64,000 bases of DNA from Acetobacteraceae bacterium (GTDB lineage Bacteria > Pseudomonadota > Alphaproteobacteria > Acetobacterales > Acetobacteraceae), in NCBI GenBank assembly GCA_947474705.1, contig CANJJS010000012.1, forward strand, positions 20,930-84,929, read 5' to 3'. The notes beneath the pieces were generated by a model that was given only the letters and a program-made list of their open reading frames with translations, did not search any database and was not told where the DNA came from. The number at the start of each line of letters is the position of its first letter. Within the stretch, counting starts at the first letter, position 1. Positions 40,315 through 49,912 of this stretch are shown here, in pieces. The position numbers and the translations under genes are program-made.

Positions 40315-41226
40315 TCAGAGCCGTTTCGCGAGACGAGGGTCGAGCGCATCCCGCAGCCCGTCGCCAAGCATGTTCACGGCGAGGACGGTGATGGACAGGA
40401 AAATGGCGGGGAAGAACACGATATAGGGTTTCACCTGCCAGAGCGCGCGGCCCTCGGCCATGATGTTGCCCCAGCTTGGGATGATCGGCGGCGTGCCGGC
40501 GCCAAGGAACGACAAGGTCGCTTCCGCGATCATGGCGGAGGCGCAGATGAACGTCGCCTGCACCATCAACGGCGCCAGCGTGTTCGGCAGAATGTGCTTC
40601 CAAATGATCACCGGGGTGCGCGTGCCCGACGCGATCGCCGCTTCCACATAGGGTTGCTCGCGCAGCGACAGGACGACGCCGCGCACGAGGCGGCAGACGC
40701 GCGGGAATTCCGTGATGGTGATCGCGATGATCACGTTCTTCATGGACGCGCGGGTCAGCGCCATCAACGCGATCGCCAGCAGAATGCCGGGGATGGACAT
40801 CAGCCCGTCCATGACGCGCATCACGACGGTATCGACCCGGCGCATGAAGCCCGCGACCAGTCCGATCGCGGTACCGATGATCGCGGCGAAGAACGCGACC
40901 GAGAACCCGACCGTCAGCGACACACGCGCGCCGTAAAGAACGCGCGAGTACACGTCGCGGCCCAGCATGTCCGTGCCGAACCAGTAAAGCTCGGACGGCG
41001 CGCGGGTGCGGCGCGCGGGCGCCAGCGCGGTCGGATCCTTGGTGAACAGGAACGGGGCGAAGATGGCGATCAACACCATCAACGCGACCACGGTGCCGCC
41101 GATCACGATCGTCGGATGGCCGTAGACGAAGCCCATCACCTTGCCGCGCTTCTTCGGCTCGGGCAGGACGTTGGGCAGCTCGGGCGCGGCGGTGTAATCG
41201 CCGCCAGGAATTGTTGAGGCGCTCAA
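40315..41226 (-). CDS. Dipeptide-type ABC importer permease (DppC/OppC type)
   Basis: This 303-residue permease has six predicted helices after an N-terminal tail with [20 protein letters not shown]. The cytoplasmic EAA-like loop is at about 195-215 ([19 protein letters not shown]). The TTG at 41224-41226 overlaps the TGA of the upstream permease gene (TTGA), giving an unusual start codon with translational coupling; GAGG lies about 8 nt upstream. The tail ends [17 protein letters not shown], the family's characteristic C terminus. Confidence 0.9.
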   Translation of the reverse strand: MSASTIPGGDYTAAPELPNVLPEPKKRGKVMGFVYGHPTIVIGGTVVALMVLIAIFAPFLFTKDPTALAPARRTRAPSELYWFGTDMLGRDVYSRVLYGARVSLTVGFSVAFFAAIIGTAIGLVAGFMRRVDTVVMRVMDGLMSIPGILLAIALMALTRASMKNVIIAITITEFPRVCRLVRGVVLSLREQPYVEAAIASGTRTPVIIWKHILPNTLAPLMVQATFICASAMIAEATLSFLGAGTPPIIPSWGNIMAEGRALWQVKPYIVFFPAIFLSITVLAVNMLGDGLRDALDPRLAKRL

Positions 41227-42164
41227 TACCGGATCCTCGGGTCAAACACGGTGTAGAGAAGGTCCACGGCCAGGTTCACCAGCACGTAGTTGAAGCTGAA
41301 CAGCAGCACGACGCCCTGGATGACCGGGTAGTCGCGGCGCAGGATCGCGTCCACCGTCAACCGGCCAAGGCCGGGGATGGCGAACACGCTTTCGGTCACC
41401 ACGGCGCCGCCGATCAGCGCGGCGAAACCGATACCGACGATGGTGACGATCGGCACGGCGGCGTTTTTCAAAGCGTGCACGAACAGAATGGTCTTCTGCT
41501 CCACGCCCTTGGCCTTGGCCGTCCGCACATAATCCTGCGACAGAACGTCCAGCATGGTCGCGCGGGTGATGCGCGCGATCAGGGCCATGAAGATCAGGCC
41601 CAGCGCGATCGACGGCAGCAGCAGATTGCGCAGGAACGGCCACAGCCCCTGGCTGATGGACGTGAAGCCCTGCACCGGCAGCCAATCGAGTTGCAGCGCG
41701 AAGATATAGGCCAGCAGGTAACCGACCACGAAGACCGGGGTCGAAAACCCGAACACCGCGACCATCATCACCGCGCGGTCGATCAGCGTGCCGTGTTTCC
41801 ACGCCGCGATGACGCCCATCGGGATCGCCAGGCTCAGCGAGATAAACAACGTCAGGCACATCAGCGACAAGGTCGGCTCGATCCGCTGCGCGATCATGTG
41901 GCTGACCGGCAGGTTGGTGAAGATCGAAACGCCCAGATCGCCCCGCACCACGTTCCAGAGCCACTCGATGAAGCGGACCAGGAAGGGACGATCGAGTCCG
42001 AGCGAGGAGCGGATGCGCTCCACGTCGTCGGGCGTGGCCTGGTCGCCGGCGATGATCGCCGCCGGATCGCCCGGCGCCAGGTAAAGCAGGCTGAAGACGA
42101 ACAGCGCCACCATCAGAACGACGGGGATGGTCGCCAGCACGCGGCGTATGAAATAAGCGAACAT
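41223..42164 (-). CDS. Dipeptide-type ABC importer permease (DppB/OppB type)
   Basis: This 313-residue permease opens MFAYFIRRVLATIPVVLMVA, the typical DppB N terminus with a first helix, and contains the EAA-loop region ARITRATMLDVLSQDYVRTA followed by KAKGV. It ends [13 protein letters not shown], again a family signature. It starts 1 nt after the binding-protein stop (42166) and overlaps the DppC-type gene by 4 nt. Substrate specificity is set by the binding protein, not by this subunit. Confidence 0.94.
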   Translation of the reverse strand: MFAYFIRRVLATIPVVLMVALFVFSLLYLAPGDPAAIIAGDQATPDDVERIRSSLGLDRPFLVRFIEWLWNVVRGDLGVSIFTNLPVSHMIAQRIEPTLSLMCLTLFISLSLAIPMGVIAAWKHGTLIDRAVMMVAVFGFSTPVFVVGYLLAYIFALQLDWLPVQGFTSISQGLWPFLRNLLLPSIALGLIFMALIARITRATMLDVLSQDYVRTAKAKGVEQKTILFVHALKNAAVPIVTIVGIGFAALIGGAVVTESVFAIPGLGRLTVDAILRRDYPVIQGVVLLFSFNYVLVNLAVDLLYTVFDPRIRY

Positions 42165-42165
42165 G

Positions 42166-43755
42166 TCAGGTTTTGCTCACATCCCAAAAGACGGGGAACG
42201 GGGCTTTGACGATCCCCGAGACGTTGTTCCGCCAGGCCTGGTAGCCCTTGAAGAAACCGGTGGGGATATACACGACGTCGTCCATCGCCGCCTGGTTCAG
42301 ATCGCCGGCGACTTTCTTTTCGGCCGCCAGATCGGCCGCGCCGTACCAGGCCTCGATCTTGCTCTGCACCGCGTCCGATTTCGGCCAGCCGAACCAGGCG
42401 GTCCCGCCGCTGGCGTTCAGCGCGATATAAGGCGCGGGGTTCACGCAGTCCGCGCCCGCGTGCCAGGTGTGAAAAATGTTCCAGCCGCCCTCGCCCGGCG
42501 GTTCCTTCTTGGCGCGGCGCTGGCCGACCGTGCCCCAGTCGAGCGCGGTGTACCGCACGTTCATGCCAATCTTTTTCAGCAGATCGGCGGTCACGTCGCC
42601 CTGCGCCTTGGTGATCGCGACATCGGTCGCCACCAGCAGGACAATGGGCTCGCCTTTGTAACCGGCCTCGGCGAGCAACTTCTTCGCCGCCTCGTATTTG
42701 CGCTCGCCCTTCAGCGGCTCGCCACCCTGTTCGGTGTACAAAGGCGTCCCCGGCGTGAAGAACCCCGGCACTTCCTTCCACAGCGACTCGTCGTCGCCCA
42801 CCACGGCGCGCATGTAATCGGCCTGGCTGAGCGCCAATTGCACCGCCCGGCGCGCCCGGACGTCGTTGAACGGCGGGTGCAGGTGGTTGATGCGGAAGGA
42901 CCCGATATTGCCCAGCGGATCGGCGATGTCGACGGAGACCCCCGCGGTTTTTTTAAGCTGGGGAACCAGGTCGGGCAGCGGCTGTTCCCACCAGTCGACC
43001 TCGCCGTTTTGCAGCGCGCCGGAGGCGGTGGCGGCGTCCGGCAGAATCTTCCATTCGATCCGGTCGAAATTGATCCGCTTCCCGCCGGCGAGCCAGTTGG
43101 CCTTTTCCGCGCGCGGCTCGTATCCGGCGAAACGCTCGAAGATCGCGCCGGAGCCGGGCACCCATTCATTCTTGTTGAACCGCATCGGACCGGAGCCGAC
43201 ATACTCCGAAATCTGCTTGAACGGATCGGTCTTCGCGATCCGCTCGGGCATCACGAACAGGCAGGGCGTGCTGCTCTTGCCCAGCGCGAACAGCATCTTC
43301 GGATAGGGCGCGCTCAGCCGGAAGCGGAATGTCCGGTCGTCCACCACGTCGAGCGACTCGAGTTGCTTCTTGATGACGAGCCCCATCGTGGAGTCGCGCG
43401 CCATCCAACGCTCGATGCTGGCGACGGCGTCGCGGGACCGCACCGGCTCGCCGTCATGGAATTTCAGATTGGGGCGCAGACGGAAAGTCCAGGTCCGGAA
43501 GTCGGGCGAGACCTCGTGCCCTTCCACCATCTGCGGGCGGGGTTCGAGCTTGTCGTCGACCCCGTACAGCATGTCCCAGATCAACAGCGCGCCGTTCCGC
43601 ACGACATATTGCGTGGTCCAGACCGGGTCCAGATTCGCGAGATTCGCCTGCGGCACGAAGCGCAGGATCCTGGCGTCGGCAGCGCGCGCGACATACGGCG
43701 CGGTCAGGAGACCGGCCGCGCCCGCCGTGGTGCGCAGAAATTCGCGTCGTCGCAT
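42166..43755 (-). CDS. Tat-exported family 5 solute-binding protein (DppA type)
   Basis: This 529-residue periplasmic protein begins MRRREFLRTTAGAAGLLTAP, a twin-arginine signal (RRREFL), with cleavage after about ARAADA. The body has DppA-family marks: VEGHEVSPDFRTWTFRLRPN, FHDGEPVRSRDAVASIERWM, then VGSGPMRFNKNEWVPGSG. It is the first gene of the leftward importer. Use of the Tat route suggests folding in the cytoplasm or a cofactor. The ligand, probably a peptide, amino-acid conjugate or sugar, is not predictable. It is divergent from the aminotransferase at 44252. Confidence 0.93.
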   Translation of the reverse strand: MRRREFLRTTAGAAGLLTAPYVARAADARILRFVPQANLANLDPVWTTQYVVRNGALLIWDMLYGVDDKLEPRPQMVEGHEVSPDFRTWTFRLRPNLKFHDGEPVRSRDAVASIERWMARDSTMGLVIKKQLESLDVVDDRTFRFRLSAPYPKMLFALGKSSTPCLFVMPERIAKTDPFKQISEYVGSGPMRFNKNEWVPGSGAIFERFAGYEPRAEKANWLAGGKRINFDRIEWKILPDAATASGALQNGEVDWWEQPLPDLVPQLKKTAGVSVDIADPLGNIGSFRINHLHPPFNDVRARRAVQLALSQADYMRAVVGDDESLWKEVPGFFTPGTPLYTEQGGEPLKGERKYEAAKKLLAEAGYKGEPIVLLVATDVAITKAQGDVTADLLKKIGMNVRYTALDWGTVGQRRAKKEPPGEGGWNIFHTWHAGADCVNPAPYIALNASGGTAWFGWPKSDAVQSKIEAWYGAADLAAEKKVAGDLNQAAMDDVVYIPTGFFKGYQAWRNNVSGIVKAPFPVFWDVSKT

Positions 43756-43992
43756 CGGTTATGAGTCCTCGCCGCCCTGTCGCGCCGCCGGTTCCGGCGG
43801 TCTCGAACCGGTAACCTGCCCGATGCCGCGATGCAATGCCAGAGGGGAAACAACGAGAAGGAATGCCCGGGGAAATTCGGTGGAGGACTTAAGCGCCGGG
43901 GCTCTACCCCGGACCCCGCGACGGCGTTGCCCCTCGAACCCACCAGGGCGGGGGCCCCCCGCCTTCGCAGGGGCAAGCCTGGACCCGTTTAA

Positions 43993-44067
43993 TTGGGGGA
44001 GATGAAGAAGGGGGCCATGCGAGGCGATTGCAACGTCCGAGTAGGCCCCCTTCTTCATCTCCCCCAA
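43993..44067. repeat. Perfect 24-bp inverted repeat in a 496-bp divergent gap
   Basis: Arm 43993-44016 (beginning TTGGGGGAGATGAAG) and arm 44044-44067 are exact reverse complements, separated by a 27-nt loop. The long gap 43756-44251 lies between two divergent genes. It contains, besides this repeat, GC-rich low-complexity blocks (around 43895-43960 and 44080-44155) resembling dispersed intergenic sequences, and no coding ORF I can support. This could be a structured RNA, a mobile-element remnant, or a large operator. Confidence 0.7.
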
Positions 44068-44251
44068 ACAGACGGCATCCAAGGCCCTGCCTTGGCGGGG
44101 GTTGAGGGGGCAGCGCCCCCCGCGGGGTTTGGGGCAGCGCGCCCCAACGCCTAAATCCTCCGCGAAATTGCCCAGGGATACCCCTCCGTGTTTCCCTCCG
44201 GCGGCGTCCCGGGTGTAAGCTCGCGCGACCGATTCCCCTGAGGCAGCCGAC

Positions 44252-45631
44252 ATGTCCCTCCCAAACGATACCGTGCAAGCGGCCTACGAAGCGATGACCC
44301 CCGGTTCCGCCCGCCTGGCGGCACAGGCGAGGGACGTGTTTCCCAGCGGCCTGACCCATGACAGCCGTCATTTCGACCCTTATCCGATCTACGCGACAAA
44401 GGGTCTGGGCCCGCTGAAATGGGACGTTGACGGCAATCGCTACGTCGATTATTTCGGCGGCCACGGGTCGCTGATCCTCGGCCACAACCGGCCCGAGGTC
44501 AGCGCCGCCATCCACGAGGCGATCGATCGCGGCACCCATTTCGGCGCCTGCCACGAAGCCGAAATCGTCTGGGCCAACCTCGTGACCGAAATGGTTCCCT
44601 CGGCGGAACGGGTGCGTTTCACAAGCTCGGGCACCGAGGCGACGCTGATGGCGCTGCGCCTGTCGCGAGCCTTCACCGGCCGAACGAAAATCGTGCGCTT
44701 CCGCGGGCATTTCCACGGCTGGCACGACCATATGGCCAGCGGCTACTCGAATCACTTCGACGGTTCCGCCGCCACCGGCGTGCTGGGTGGCATCGCCGAC
44801 AACATCCTGATGGCCGACCCCAACGATGTCGAAGGCATCGACCGGCTGTTCTCCGATCATAAGGACATCGCCGCGCTGATCCTGGAACCCACCGGCGCCA
44901 GCTTCGGCAAAATGCCCATCCTGCCCGCGTTCCTCGCCCATCTGCGCGACATCACCCTCCAGGCCGGCACGATGCTGATCTTCGACGAGGTCGTGACCGG
45001 CTTCCGCGTCTCCACGGGCGGCGTGCAAAAAGCGCTCGGCATCGTCCCGGATCTGACGACATTGGCGAAAATCCTGTCGGGCGGGCTGCCGGGCGGGGCG
45101 GTCGTCGGACGCAAGGACGTGCTGGATCTGCTGGATTTCCGCCTGACCAAGGAACGCGGTCAGGAGAAAATCGGCCACCAGGGCACCTTCAACGCCAACC
45201 CGATCTCCGCCGCCGCCGGCGTGGCCGCGCTGACGATCCTGAAAGACAGCGACGCCTGCGAACGCGCCAACGCCTTCGGCGCGGAACTCCGCGCGAAAAT
45301 GAACGAAGTCCTGGAAGACGAGCACGTGAACTGGGCCGTGCACGGCAGTTATTCCGGCTTGCACATCTTCACCAATCCCGACGGCGACGCCATCGTGCCG
45401 TCGAAATTCGACGCCGTGCCTTATATCGCCCGGATGATCGATAAATCCCGCCACGATCCCATGCCCGCGAAAACCCGCATGGGCCTGCTGGTCAACGGAG
45501 TCGACGTCAACACCGGCCCATCCGGCTGGATTTCCGCGACACATGGCGAAGAGGAAATGGCGCTGACCGTCGCGGCGTTCCGAAACACGATTCGGGCCCT
45601 GAAACGCGAAGGCGATATCCGGGCGTCCTGA
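44252..45631 (+). CDS. Class III PLP aminotransferase / GSA-aminomutase-like
   Basis: This 459-residue enzyme carries the class III aminotransferase features: LKWDVDGNRYVDYFGGHGSL, SSGTEATLMALRL, LEPTGASFGK, the cofactor Asp245 in LIFDEVVTGFR, and Schiff-base Lys273 in LTTLAKILSGGLPGG. The GTFNANPISAAAGVAAL segment is also seen in glutamate-1-semialdehyde aminomutase. Because it lacks close hemL-type context and has a different N terminus, I call it only an aminotransferase/aminomutase of this class. It may deaminate an omega-amino acid in a catabolic path. Confidence 0.88.
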   Translation: MSLPNDTVQAAYEAMTPGSARLAAQARDVFPSGLTHDSRHFDPYPIYATKGLGPLKWDVDGNRYVDYFGGHGSLILGHNRPEVSAAIHEAIDRGTHFGACHEAEIVWANLVTEMVPSAERVRFTSSGTEATLMALRLSRAFTGRTKIVRFRGHFHGWHDHMASGYSNHFDGSAATGVLGGIADNILMADPNDVEGIDRLFSDHKDIAALILEPTGASFGKMPILPAFLAHLRDITLQAGTMLIFDEVVTGFRVSTGGVQKALGIVPDLTTLAKILSGGLPGGAVVGRKDVLDLLDFRLTKERGQEKIGHQGTFNANPISAAAGVAALTILKDSDACERANAFGAELRAKMNEVLEDEHVNWAVHGSYSGLHIFTNPDGDAIVPSKFDAVPYIARMIDKSRHDPMPAKTRMGLLVNGVDVNTGPSGWISATHGEEEMALTVAAFRNTIRALKREGDIRAS

Positions 45632-45704
45632 CGGCGTCCGTCACCGGCGGACGTGGAAGGGGAGGGGCCCCGCATCCCCCGGACCACCGAAGGAAGCCCA
45701 TTCG

Positions 45705-46463
45705 ATGCCGTCGTTTTGCATGGGCTGCGAGGCGCTGTTCGACAGCCGCTTTTTCTGGGCCGTGGCCATTGCCGCGCTGGCGGGAATCGTGCGCGGCTTT
45801 TCCGGCTTCGGCGCCGCGCTGATTTTCGTGCCACTGGCGGGCGCGCTGTACGAACCGCGCGTGGCGATCCTGGTGCTCTGGGTGATCGATGCGCTGGGCA
45901 CCGTGCCCTACCTGCCCCACCATTTTCGCCGCGCCTATTGGCCAGAGGTCTGGCCGTTAACGATCGGATCGGCCGCCGCCATGCCGTTCGGAGTCTGGAC
46001 GCTTGTGCATATCGATCCAATGCCGTTGCGATGGGCGGTCTGCGGCGTGGTGCTGGCTTCGACGCTGGCGCTGGCCAGTGGCTGGCGGTACCAGCGGACG
46101 CCGACCCGGGCCATGGCGCTCGGCGTCGGCGGGTTCGCCGGATTCACCAACGGCGCCCTGGGCATTGGCGGCCCGCCTTTGGTCTTGTTCTGGCTGGGCG
46201 GACAGACCGACGCGGCGCGGGCGCGTTCGAACATCTTCGCCTATTTCGCGCTGACCAGCGCGATCGCGCTGGGCCTGTATCTGTGGCGAGGGATTTTCAC
46301 CTGGCCCATTCTGGCCCTGGCCCTCGCCCTGCTCCCAGCCTACGCGATTCCGTTGCGCCTGGGCGACAAATTGTTCCGCCGGTCCAGCGAGCGGCTGTTC
46401 CGGCGGATCGCGTTCTGGATTTGCGGCGTCGCCGCCGTCATGGGTTTGCCCATCTGGGGATAA
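45705..46463 (+). CDS. TauE/SafE-family sulfite/organosulfonate exporter-type permease
   Basis: This 252-residue membrane protein has about eight hydrophobic segments. The N terminus has AALAGIVRGFSGFGAALIFVP, the repeated glycine motif of the TSUP family, mirrored later by GVGGFAGFTNGALGIGGPPL. Such proteins move sulfite, sulfoacetate or related anions across the inner membrane. It follows the aminotransferase by 73 bp on the same strand, which could link amine and sulfonate metabolism (for example taurine-like compounds), but the sequence does not show this directly. Confidence 0.85.
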   Translation: MPSFCMGCEALFDSRFFWAVAIAALAGIVRGFSGFGAALIFVPLAGALYEPRVAILVLWVIDALGTVPYLPHHFRRAYWPEVWPLTIGSAAAMPFGVWTLVHIDPMPLRWAVCGVVLASTLALASGWRYQRTPTRAMALGVGGFAGFTNGALGIGGPPLVLFWLGGQTDAARARSNIFAYFALTSAIALGLYLWRGIFTWPILALALALLPAYAIPLRLGDKLFRRSSERLFRRIAFWICGVAAVMGLPIWG

Positions 46464-46496
46464 CCAGTTTTGGGGTTAAGCGGCGGCTGTCCGGCT

Positions 46497-47306
46497 TTAT
46501 CGCGGAATGGCGATCGACAGCCGGTTGGTTTGGCCGTCCCGCACCCAGCCGACGTCGTCGGCGTGGCGGCGCAGCAGGGTGATGCCCAGCCCGCCTTCGC
46601 CTTCCGGCGCGGGGTCGTCCGGGCCCGGCAACGGGGTCGCCAGCGGATTGAAGGCCCCGCAATAATCGACGATCGTCACGCTGAGTTTGCCCGAATCCGC
46701 CAGCATGTGCAGCGAAACGAAGTCCCGCGTCACACCGGGTTCGGGTGTCGCGTGGTTGACGATGTTCGTGACGGCCTCTTCCAGGCACAGCCGCAGCGCG
46801 TATTCGGCTTCGCCGCTGAGGTTCAGAAGGATCGCGAGCTCGTCAACCCAGGCGCCGACGCGGCGGACACCGGTCATGGTGCGATCGACTTCGAGATCGA
46901 AGGGCAAAGGCGTGTCTTCGGGATCGCCGCGGTTCGCGCCGGTGCCGCTGCCCACGCTGACGAGGCGAATCGCCTCCGACACATCGCGGCACACCGGGAT
47001 CAGCCGGTCCACGCCGCTGCGCACCAGGACCTGTTCGACCAGCGGATCGGGATCGAGGCACACCATTTTGCCTTGCCGCGCGATCAGTCCGCGCGCCCCC
47101 GCGATCAGTGTCCGCAGGCCGGCCGAGGCGATGAAGCTGACGCGCGACAAATCGACGATCAGCCGCTCCTGCGCGCCCGCGAGCTGGGCGAATGTGGTGT
47201 CGATGACCTGCGCGCCGGACGCGTCAAGCCGTCCGCGGAGGTTCAACTTGGTGACCCCCGGAATGACCTCTTCCGTGTCGATTAAAAGAATGCGCTGCGA
47301 CTGCAT
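46497..47306 (-). CDS. STAS-HATPase fusion: anti-anti-sigma plus anti-sigma kinase
   Basis: This 269-residue fusion has an N-terminal STAS domain (about 1-110), with DLSRVSFIASAGLRTLIAG holding Ser61 as the predicted phosphorylation site. A HATPase_c Bergerat-fold kinase domain (about 145-265) follows, with CLEEAVTNIVNHA (N box) and GEGGLGITLL (G2 box). In SpoIIAA/SpoIIAB partner switching these are separate proteins; here they are one polypeptide. It lies downstream of the FHA-PP2C phosphatase gene on the same strand, 67 bp away. GAAGGAG precedes the ATG at 47306. Its target sigma factor is not encoded nearby. Confidence 0.88.
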   Translation of the reverse strand: MQSQRILLIDTEEVIPGVTKLNLRGRLDASGAQVIDTTFAQLAGAQERLIVDLSRVSFIASAGLRTLIAGARGLIARQGKMVCLDPDPLVEQVLVRSGVDRLIPVCRDVSEAIRLVSVGSGTGANRGDPEDTPLPFDLEVDRTMTGVRRVGAWVDELAILLNLSGEAEYALRLCLEEAVTNIVNHATPEPGVTRDFVSLHMLADSGKLSVTIVDYCGAFNPLATPLPGPDDPAPEGEGGLGITLLRRHADDVGWVRDGQTNRLSIAIPR

Positions 47307-47373
47307 CGAATCAACTCCTTCGCCCCGGCGGGGTCTCCCTCCGGGCGGGCGATACCTTGGCGCATTCGGCCGC

Positions 47374-48531
47374 TTATGGGAAGCGGAACACCAACACTGA
47401 AAAATCGTCGTCGAGCGGTCCGGGACGCGCGATGGCGCGGACCCGGTCGTACAGCCGCCGCGGTTCGTCCGGTCCGCCATCGGCGTCCATGGTTTCCGGC
47501 AGCATCGCGACGATATCTTCCAGGCTCAGTTCGCCGCCGTCCCGCTTTGTGACCTCGAAGACGCCGTCGCTGAACAAATGCAAGGTGCTGCCGATGGGCA
47601 CCTCGACCTCGGCGGAGGCGATCTCCGCGTCGGGCAGCATGCCCACGACCGGGTTGTGGGTTTCAAGCGGGAGTGGCGCCCAGGCGCCGGGCTGGGCGGG
47701 AAGGAGGTAGGCGGCGTGGTGGCCGCCGGAGGCGAAGGCCATCACCCGCTCCACCGTGTCGTAAACCCCGTACCAGATCGTGAAGAACAGATTGTTGTTG
47801 CGGTCCATCTGAAACCGGCTGTTCAACCCGCCGACAACCGCCGCCGGATCGAGAAAATCCACGTTCGGCAGAACACGTTCCCGCAACACCTGCGCCACCG
47901 TCATCGCATGCATCGCCGCCCCGGTGCCATGGCCCGAGACATCCAGCAGAAACAGCGAAAAATGCCGCCCGTCCAGCATCTGATACCCGAAGGCATCGCC
48001 GCCGATCCGGGTACTCGGCCGGTAGAACCAATTGGCGCGCACCTGCCCTTCGTCCAAAGGACGCGGCAGGATCGAGGCGACATATTTCCCCGCCTCCCGC
48101 AATTCCTCATCCATCGCATCCGCGTCCCGGCTCTCGTCCTGGGCGCGCCGATGATACCGCAACCGATAAGCCCCGACCGAGACAATCGCGCCGTCTTCCA
48201 ACGCCGCCGGCGCGTCGAGCCGCGCCCCATTCAGGAAAGTGCCATTGGTCGATCCCAGATCGCGCACCCGGAGACAGCCGTCCTGAAGCTCGAACCGGCA
48301 ATGGCGGCGGGAGACGGTGGTGCCTTCCAGCACCATGTCGGCGGGGGGCGTCCGGCCGATCACAACCGGCAACGAATGTAACGGATACCGGCGGGGCGGG
48401 GCATTGTCGTCCAACAACAACAGCAAATGCACGGGCTCGCCCGCGCTGTTCGACGGATCCCAGCCGTCCGGCGGCAGGAACGCGAGGGTCTGTTCCTCCA
48501 GCGTGTCGTCGGTGTTGTCGTCGGGCCCCAT
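47374..48531 (-). CDS. FHA-PP2C (SpoIIE-type) serine/threonine phosphatase
   Basis: This 385-residue protein has an N-terminal FHA phosphothreonine-reading domain at about residues 40-120 (VIGRTPPADMVLEGTTVSRR, GSTNGTFLNG). A SpoIIE/RsbU-type PP2C phosphatase domain covers about 165-385: GGDAFGYQMLDG, LLDVSGHGTGAAMHAMTV, HLFSDGVFEVTKR, and the final DDDFSVLVF with metal-binding Asp residues. It would dephosphorylate the STAS Ser in the partner gene downstream, releasing a sigma factor or other target upon a kinase signal read by FHA. ATG 48531 follows GGGGAG closely. Confidence 0.9.
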   Translation of the reverse strand: MGPDDNTDDTLEEQTLAFLPPDGWDPSNSAGEPVHLLLLLDDNAPPRRYPLHSLPVVIGRTPPADMVLEGTTVSRRHCRFELQDGCLRVRDLGSTNGTFLNGARLDAPAALEDGAIVSVGAYRLRYHRRAQDESRDADAMDEELREAGKYVASILPRPLDEGQVRANWFYRPSTRIGGDAFGYQMLDGRHFSLFLLDVSGHGTGAAMHAMTVAQVLRERVLPNVDFLDPAAVVGGLNSRFQMDRNNNLFFTIWYGVYDTVERVMAFASGGHHAAYLLPAQPGAWAPLPLETHNPVVGMLPDAEIASAEVEVPIGSTLHLFSDGVFEVTKRDGGELSLEDIVAMLPETMDADGGPDEPRRLYDRVRAIARPGPLDDDFSVLVFRFP

Positions 48532-48818
48532 CCATCTCCCCTGGCGTTCCCATGCGTGGCGGGCCGGGCGAGGCACGCGCGCATGGCAACGCTTAACATA
48601 ACAAGAATGTTCGCGACGTTAAACCCCGGACCACGCGCGGCGCGGGCCAGGCGGGTGAACATGGGCGCCATGCTTTTCCACGTCATGGTACGGCCGCGCG
48701 AATGAAGGCACCGATACAGTCTCCGCCGGCGAACCGCTCTTCGCCGCCGCGCCACGGGTGAGTCGCCATTTCCTGAGAGGTCTACTAATCTCCAGAAAAT
48801 CAACCGGAGGAACACACC

Positions 48819-49910
48819 ATGAAAGCCGCGATCTTCCACGCGCCGCATCAACCGCTGACGATCGAGGATGTCGAGATCGAGAAGCCGAAGCGCCGCGAAA
48901 TTCTGTTGCGCACGGCCTACGCGGGTCTTTGCCACTCCGATCTGCATTTCATGGAAGGCCTCTATCCCTATCCGGTGCCCGCCATTCTGGGACACGAAGG
49001 CGCCGCGGTGGTCGAGGCCGTCGGCGAGGATGTGACCTACGTCAAACCGGGCGATCACGTCATCACCTGCCTGTCGGTGTTCTGCGGCGAGTGCGACTAT
49101 TGCACAACCGGCCATACCAATCTGTGCGACAATACCGAGGTGAAGCTGCTGCCGGGCGCCGCGCGGCGGTTGAAGTGGAAAGGTCAGACACTCAATCAGG
49201 CTTTCAATCTTTCCGTCTTCGCCGAACAGATGCTGGTGCACGAGCACGCCGTGGTGAAGATATCGAAAGACATCCCGCTGGATCGCGCCTCTCTGGTCGG
49301 CTGCGGCGTGATGACCGGCGTCGGCGCGGTGTTCAACGCCGCGAAGGTCGAGCCCGGTTCGACCGTCGCCGTCGTCGGTTGCGGCGGCATTGGGCTCTCG
49401 GCGGTGAACGGCGCGGCGCTGGCCGGCGCGTCGCGCATCATCGCGATCGATACCAACCAGGCGAAGCTCGAAAAAGCGCTGGAAATGGGCGCGACGGATA
49501 TCATCAACGCCTCCAACGTCGATGCCGTCGCCGCGGTGAAGGACCTGACGAACGGGCAGGGCGTGCCCTACTCGTTCGAGGCAATCGGCCTGAAAGCCAC
49601 CGCCGAGCAGTGCTTCGCGATGCTGCGTCCGGGCGGCGTCGCCACCATCATCGGCATGATCCCCTTTGGCACGAAGATCGAGCTGCATGGCGCGGACTTC
49701 CTGCGCGATCGCAAGATCCAGGGCACCAGCATGGGCGGCAATCGTTTCCGCGTCGATATGCCGCGGTTGCTGGAACTGTGGCGCCAGGGACGCCTGAAAC
49801 TGGACACGCTGATCTCCGGCAAAATCCAACTCGCCGAGATCAACGAAGGCTTCGCGATGCTGAAATCCGGCGCGCCCGTGCGGAACCTGATCGATTTCGG
49901 AGTCGTCTGA
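48819..49910 (+). CDS. Zinc-dependent alcohol dehydrogenase (class III-like)
   Basis: This 363-residue medium-chain dehydrogenase has the catalytic zinc ligands Cys38 (AGLCHSDLH) and His59/Glu60 (LGHEGAAVVEAVG). The structural zinc motif is CGECDYCTTGHTNLC (C89, C92, C95, C103), and the NAD-binding strand is GCGGIGLSAVNGAALAGA. It oxidises an alcohol to an aldehyde with NAD+. CGGAGG lies about 9 nt upstream of the ATG. It is followed 2 nt later by an LLM-family oxidoreductase, and that in turn by a hydrolase with 4-nt overlap, so the three form one operon. Confidence 0.93.
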   Translation: MKAAIFHAPHQPLTIEDVEIEKPKRREILLRTAYAGLCHSDLHFMEGLYPYPVPAILGHEGAAVVEAVGEDVTYVKPGDHVITCLSVFCGECDYCTTGHTNLCDNTEVKLLPGAARRLKWKGQTLNQAFNLSVFAEQMLVHEHAVVKISKDIPLDRASLVGCGVMTGVGAVFNAAKVEPGSTVAVVGCGGIGLSAVNGAALAGASRIIAIDTNQAKLEKALEMGATDIINASNVDAVAAVKDLTNGQGVPYSFEAIGLKATAEQCFAMLRPGGVATIIGMIPFGTKIELHGADFLRDRKIQGTSMGGNRFRVDMPRLLELWRQGRLKLDTLISGKIQLAEINEGFAMLKSGAPVRNLIDFGVV

Positions 49911-49912
49911 CC

